This document shows positions 58,925-64,000 of a stretch of 64,000 nt of DNA, piece after piece. A model generated the notes under the pieces. That model was given only the letters and a program-made list of their open reading frames with translations. It was not told the origin of the DNA and made no database searches. Each line of letters starts with the position of its first letter. Position 1 is the first letter of the stretch. The stretch is taken from positions 194,825,063 to 194,889,062 of the forward strand of contig NC_134397.1 of assembly GCF_050003625.1 (NCBI RefSeq). Reading direction: 5' to 3'. Source of the DNA: Haematobia irritans. Lineage: Eukaryota > Arthropoda > Insecta > Diptera > Muscidae. The position numbers and the translations under genes are program-made.

Positions 58925-60629
58925 TTGCATAAAATTATTAGAAAAATCTATGAAGTCAATCAAAAGTACCAAGTTCAACTTTCCCAATTTTTTATTGTCT
59001 AATAAAATTAATAAATAAAAATGAAAACCAATAAATTTTTTTATTAACTTTATTTTATTAATTTCGCTCAAGCTTAAATCCAAAACCAGAGAAATATTAG
59101 ACACGTGTTTAATATTTACAAAAAAGGTATTTAAGATTACGTATTAGCTTGTTTGCAATACTTGGGACAGGTAAATTCTTCATAGTACAATGACAGCACG
59201 CGTACTGCACACACTATTAATTTCACATTTGAGTAAAGTTAAATACATTTGTAAATAATAATTCATAGAATTTATTATTCTACTTGAAGAAAGCTTAAAC
59301 TGCATAAGAAATGGAAAACAAATATAGTCACGTTTTATATTTCTTAAAAATCTCTTTATTGGAATAGGTACAAAAAATCAAAACAGGAAATGCATAAGGA
59401 TTTAAACGAAAAGGAAATTAACATAGAAATATATATTTTTTTTGCATAAGAATGAAAAAAATTATCACAATTTTTGTGAATAATTAGCACAAGGCGAAAT
59501 AGTTTGGAATAAAGCCACCCACAGCTTTAAATTTAAATGCAAATATTCAATTTATGCCCGGAAATTGCAAGAAAAAAAGTGAGTTACGGTTTCTAACTGT
59601 TCCAATCGTAATATGCAATTCAAATAATGTCAATACACATAGTCTTTAACAAAATCCGCCAAAAGCATTGCAGTATTAACTTCAGTGGAAGCAAGTGAAA
59701 AATAGAACAAAACCCCTTGCAGTCATGTACACCCAAAGAAAAAAATATATCAATAGCATGCGTACCAGATATATCCGTCAAATTAAATACCTCAATAGCC
59801 TACTAGACTAATATTGTAAAAAAAAAAAAACAGTCTTATATGCAAATCTTTTAAAAACTAATAAAAAGGATAAATTGAAGTTGCAGGCCAGTTGAGGATG
59901 TGAAATTCCTAAACTGTCTGAACACTTTGTACTACATAATTTTCCAAATAAACCCTAACTGTGAGAATTTATTATACAATCCTTTTCATTGCATAAATGA
60001 TAGCTCTGTGCCAATTTGTACCAAACCTGAATTTACGAACTTAGGGAAAAATCACAATCATCTGAATTTTAAGGAAATTCTAGAAAGCTATAAAAATTAT
60101 TTAGAATTTTTGAATGTTGATTCCTAATAAAATTTAGGGGAATAATTACATAGGGGAATATTCTAAAATGTCATGTTTTCTCTATAATTTATCTCCAGAG
60201 TGAGTAAGAGTACAAGCATAAAAGAGAGATAGAGTGAGAGTAAGAGAGATCCCAACAGCATATATTTTTATTGTCATTATGATCAATCGATTGTTTTTAT
60301 GAGTATTCGGGGTAATTTATATATGTTCATCAATAAAGCTACAAAAACTACTTGACATGGTCTGTTCTATGTTTTTTTATATAAATACAAGTTGGCTGAA
60401 AACAAACAACAAATAAGCTATTGCTATATGGAAAATAATAATCAAGATAAGATATCAATAAAACAATTAAGAGAGGAGAACAAGAGAACAAACAATAGTG
60501 GGGTACCAAAAACAGTGATGTCAACTTTTACTAAGAATAATGTCGTTGGTGTTGAAATGTATATAGAAATGAAAATTTTTTTTAAAAAAGCAAATTTTCT
60601 CAAATATCCTATTGAAAAGAAATATTGAA

Positions 60630-62940
60630 AAAAAAATTTTAGCAATGAAATTTTAACAATTTTTTTTATAGAAATGAAATTTTGACAAAATTTCCTATAG
60701 AAATGAAATTTTGAAAAAATTTACTATAGAAATTAAATTTTGACAAAATTTTTTATGGAAATGCAATTTTGACAAAATTTCTTATAGAAATTAAATTTTG
60801 AAAAAATTTCTTATAGAAATTAAATTTTAACAAAATTTCCTATAGAAATAAAATCTTCACCCAATTTCCTATAGAAATGAAATTTTGATCAAATTTCCTA
60901 AAGAAATAAAATTTTGATCAAATTTCCTACAGAAATAAAATTTTGAGAAAATTTTATATAGAAATAAAATTTTGAGAAAATTTTATATAGAAATAAAATT
61001 TTGAGAAAATTTTGTATAGAAATAAAATTTTGACAAATGTTCCTATAAAATTTAAATGTTGACAAAATTTCCTATAGAAATGATATTTTGATAAAATTTC
61101 CTATAGAAATTAAATTTTGATAAAATTTCCTATAGAAATTAAATTTTGATAAAATTTCCTATAGAAATGATATTTTCACTAAATTTACTAAAGAAATGGA
61201 ATTTTGACAAAATTTCATATGGAAATGAACATTGTACAAAATTTCCTACAGAAATGTAATTTTGATAAAATTTCCTATAGAAATGATATTTTGATAAAAT
61301 TTCCTAGAGAAATGAAATTGTGACTAAATTTCCTAAAGAAATGGAATTTTGACAAAATCTCATGTGGAAATGAGCATTGGACAACATTTCATATAGAAAT
61401 GAAAATTTGATAAAATTTCCTATAGAAATGATATTTTGATAAAATTTCCTATAGAAATTATATTTTGATAAAATTTCCTATAGAAATGATATTTTGACTA
61501 AATTTACTAAAGAAATGGAATTTTGACAAAATTTCATATGGAAATGAACATTGTACAAAAGTTCATATAGAAATGAAAATTTGACAAAATTTCCTATAGA
61601 AATGAAATTTTGACAAAATTGCCTATAGAAACGGTATTTTGACAAAATTTCCTATAGAAATAAAATTTTGACTAAATTTCCTAAAGAATTGATATTTTGA
61701 CAAAAGTTCCTATAGACATAAAATTTTGGCAACATTTTCTATAGAAATGAAATTTTGACAAAATTTCCTATAGTAGTGAAATTTTGACAAAATTTCCTAT
61801 AGAAATGAAATTTTGACAGAATTTCATATAGAAATGAAATTTTGACAGAATTTCATATAGAAATGAAATTTTGACAAAATTTCCTATAGAAATGAAATTT
61901 TGGCAAAATTTCCTTTGGTCATAAAATTTCGACAAAATTTCCTATAGAAATGAAATTTCGACAAAATTTCCTACAGAAACAAAATATTGACAAAATTTCC
62001 TATAGAAATGAAATTTTGACAAAATTTCCTATAGAAATGAAATTTTGACAAAATTTCCTATAGAAATGTAATTTTGACAAAATTTCCTATAGAAATGAAA
62101 TTTTGACAAAATTTCCTATAGAAATGAAATTTTGACAAAATTACCTATAGAAATGAAATTTTGACAAAATTTCATATAGAAATGAAATTTTGACAAAATT
62201 TCCTTTAGCCATAAAATTTCGACAAAATTTCCTATAGAAATGAAATTTCGACAAAATTTCATATGAAAATGAACATTGTACAAAATTTCATATAGAAATG
62301 AAAATTTGACAAAATTTCCTATAGAAATGAAATTTTGACAAAATTTCCTATAGAAATGATATTTTGATAAAATTTCCTATAGAAATGAAATTTTGACTAA
62401 ATTTCCTAAAGAAATGGAATTTTGACAAGATTTCATATGGAAATGAAAATTGTACCAAATTTCCTATAGAAATGAAAATTTGACAAAATTGCTTATAGAC
62501 AAGAAATTTTGATCAAATTTCCTATAGAAATGAAATTTTGACTAAATTTCCTAAAGAAATTGAATTTTGACAAAATTTCATATGGAAATGAAAATTTGAC
62601 AAAATTTCTTATAGAAATGAACATTTGACAAAATTTCATATGGAAATGAAAATTTGCCAAAATTTCTTATAGAAATGAAAATTTGACAAAATTTCTTAAA
62701 GATAAGAAATTTTAATCAAATTTCCTATAGAAATAAAATTTTGACTAAATTTCCTAAAGAAGTGAAATTTTGACCAAATTTCCTAACGAAATAAAATTTT
62801 GAGAAAATTTTATATAGAAATAAAATTTTGAGAAAATTTTATATAGAAATAAAATTGTGAGAAAATTTTATAAAGAAATAAAATTTTGACAAAATTTTAT
62901 ATAGAAAAAAAAATGTTGACAAATTTTCCAATAGGAAATA
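60630..62940. repeat. 29-bp satellite array, diverged variant, about 2.3 kb
   Basis: About 80 units in the common orientation but with a distinct consensus: TTTCCTATAGAAATGAAATT in place of TTTTCTATAGAAATAAAATT. Only the two edges (60930-61020 and 62790-62890) retain the A-type (GAAATAAAA) form, together with an unusual TTTTATATAG variant. Longer-range repeats include the block TTTCATATGGAAATGAACATT near 61205, 61530 and 62260. Confidence 0.94.
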
Positions 62941-64000
62941 TTAAAATTATGAGTTTTCTATACTTTCTAATCTTAAAAAAGTTTCATAGTAGGCATCACT
63001 GGCTGCCTTTGGCAAAAGCCCACCTTACTTCTTATCATCTGTATGTTTTGTTTTTATTTTTTTTTTTCAGTTTTGAAGTTCTTGTTGTTGTCCTTGTTTT
63101 TGCTCTTTTGGAAAACAGAACATGCTTAGTAAGAGTGCTCTTTTTTTTGGAAACAAAAAATGCAAACAAATAATACCATAAAAACAAGTTTGTATTTTTA
63201 AAATGTACAACGACAACAAATTTATATTTCATGATAAACTGGTGACAATGATTATGGCTGCGAAAAAAATAACATAACAAAAAGAGACCGCAGAAAAAAA
63301 CTAGCCTATTTGGTTTTCAAAAGTGAGATGATACAATAAAACTTCCCCACCAACAAACAGACTACCACCAACAATGATATACTCCCCTCCCCTTTCGGTT
63401 ATAATGAAATGCGATAGCAGCAACTTTTGCAAATGTTAGAGTATCATGTTTACGGCGAAAGAAGACAAACAGCTGTTTATTGTGATCCGAAAACGATTGA
63501 CGATTATAATGAAAGTGATAAGATGATGTTGATAAATATTTGAAATTAAATAAGGTATAAATGCCGGTTACTAACAAAAATCAAACAGATTTAGAGGATG
63601 ACCGGTCTTCTATATGTGTTGTTGTTTCGACAAATATAGCTCGGCAAACAATTTAAATCACTAATAAAGTAATTTTAAATACAAATACTATTATCATTTA
63701 ATGATATTATAATTAAAATAACATTTGGTTGTGGACAATCGAGGTGATGCCATGCCATCGGTAGTGAAATGAAGTAGCGTTTAACCTAATGGGGAGTAAT
63801 GGATTACTTAAACACAAATGGTTAAAAAAATCGAAAACAAAAAGATTTTCACAAACGAGATTTGAATTAATAGTATGTTGCGATATTTTGGATTTTTTTA
63901 AATTTATTTTTTTGTTTTATTTTCCAGTTTTTATTGTCATTTTATTTGTATTGTATTATAAAGTTTAAGTTAACTTTTATGAATATGGAAGTATTTCTTT

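Larger units (their letters stand above)
55068..64000 (-). other. sima: Part of an upstream sima intron
   Basis: No bHLH or PAS coding sequence is recognisable on the minus strand between the acceptor at 55068 and the window end, so this is read as part of an intron of at least 8.9 kb. Named repeats are listed separately. 55140-56190, 56490-57740, 58930-60620 and 62945-64000 hold AT-rich sequence with no feature I can support. Confidence 0.6.

Noticed and set aside
63035..63577. Frames at the right edge as upstream sima exons
   Set aside because: No PAS-like residues and no phase-compatible donor were recognised.

Overview
This window is AT-rich nuclear DNA from an insect, most likely a calyptrate (muscid-type) fly. 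The reasons are spliced exons with GT-AG borders, polyglutamine tracts typical of higher-dipteran transcription factors, tRNA-derived SINEs, several mariner relics, and very long introns filled with satellite DNA and small palindromic elements. No bacterial, phage or CRISPR feature is present.

One gene is recognised: the 3' two thirds of the fly HIF-1alpha homologue (sima, similar), on the minus strand. Four coding exons splice in a consistent frame: 55067-54016, 33790-33261, 30968-30053 and 15807-14861 (stop). Together they encode about 1,147 residues downstream of the PAS domains. They include an HIF-type oxygen-dependent degradation motif (LTMRAPYIPM), an upstream degradation-domain-like segment (KEEPDDLTAHLVAP), long Gln/Asn/Ser-rich stretches and a C-terminal segment resembling the HIF C-terminal activation domain. 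The bHLH and PAS exons were not found and should lie beyond position 64000.

Layout: 1-14860 is the 3' flank of sima, with no gene seen. It holds AATTAA-rich palindromic elements, tRNA-derived SINEs (one an inverted composite), a 933-bp deleted mariner, tandem repeats, an ACCGGT minisatellite and a 459-bp tandem duplication just past the stop codon. 15808-30052 is a 14.2-kb intron with a mariner relic, a 2.7-kb array of a 29-bp satellite, a long-TIR element and a second copy of the deleted mariner. 30969-33260 is a 2.3-kb intron that is mostly the same satellite. 33791-54015 is a 20.2-kb intron with a large foldback element, a mariner fragment, SINEs, two large satellite arrays, a perfect 44-bp palindrome, and an element with 153-bp internal repeats. 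55068-64000 is part of the next upstream intron, with a GC-richer inverted repeat and a diverged version of the satellite.

All large 29-bp arrays fall inside sima introns, in one orientation, and none lies in the 3' flank. I did not find an undescribed multi-gene system. The most interesting signals are the satellite-filled sima introns, the change at the asparagine-hydroxylation position of the C-terminal activation domain, the palindromic or inverted structures at 6660-7058, 35039-36851, 46615-46720 and 58307-58640, and a mariner deletion derivative that appears to have spread as a unit. Repeat boundaries are read by eye and are approximate unless a target-site duplication is given.
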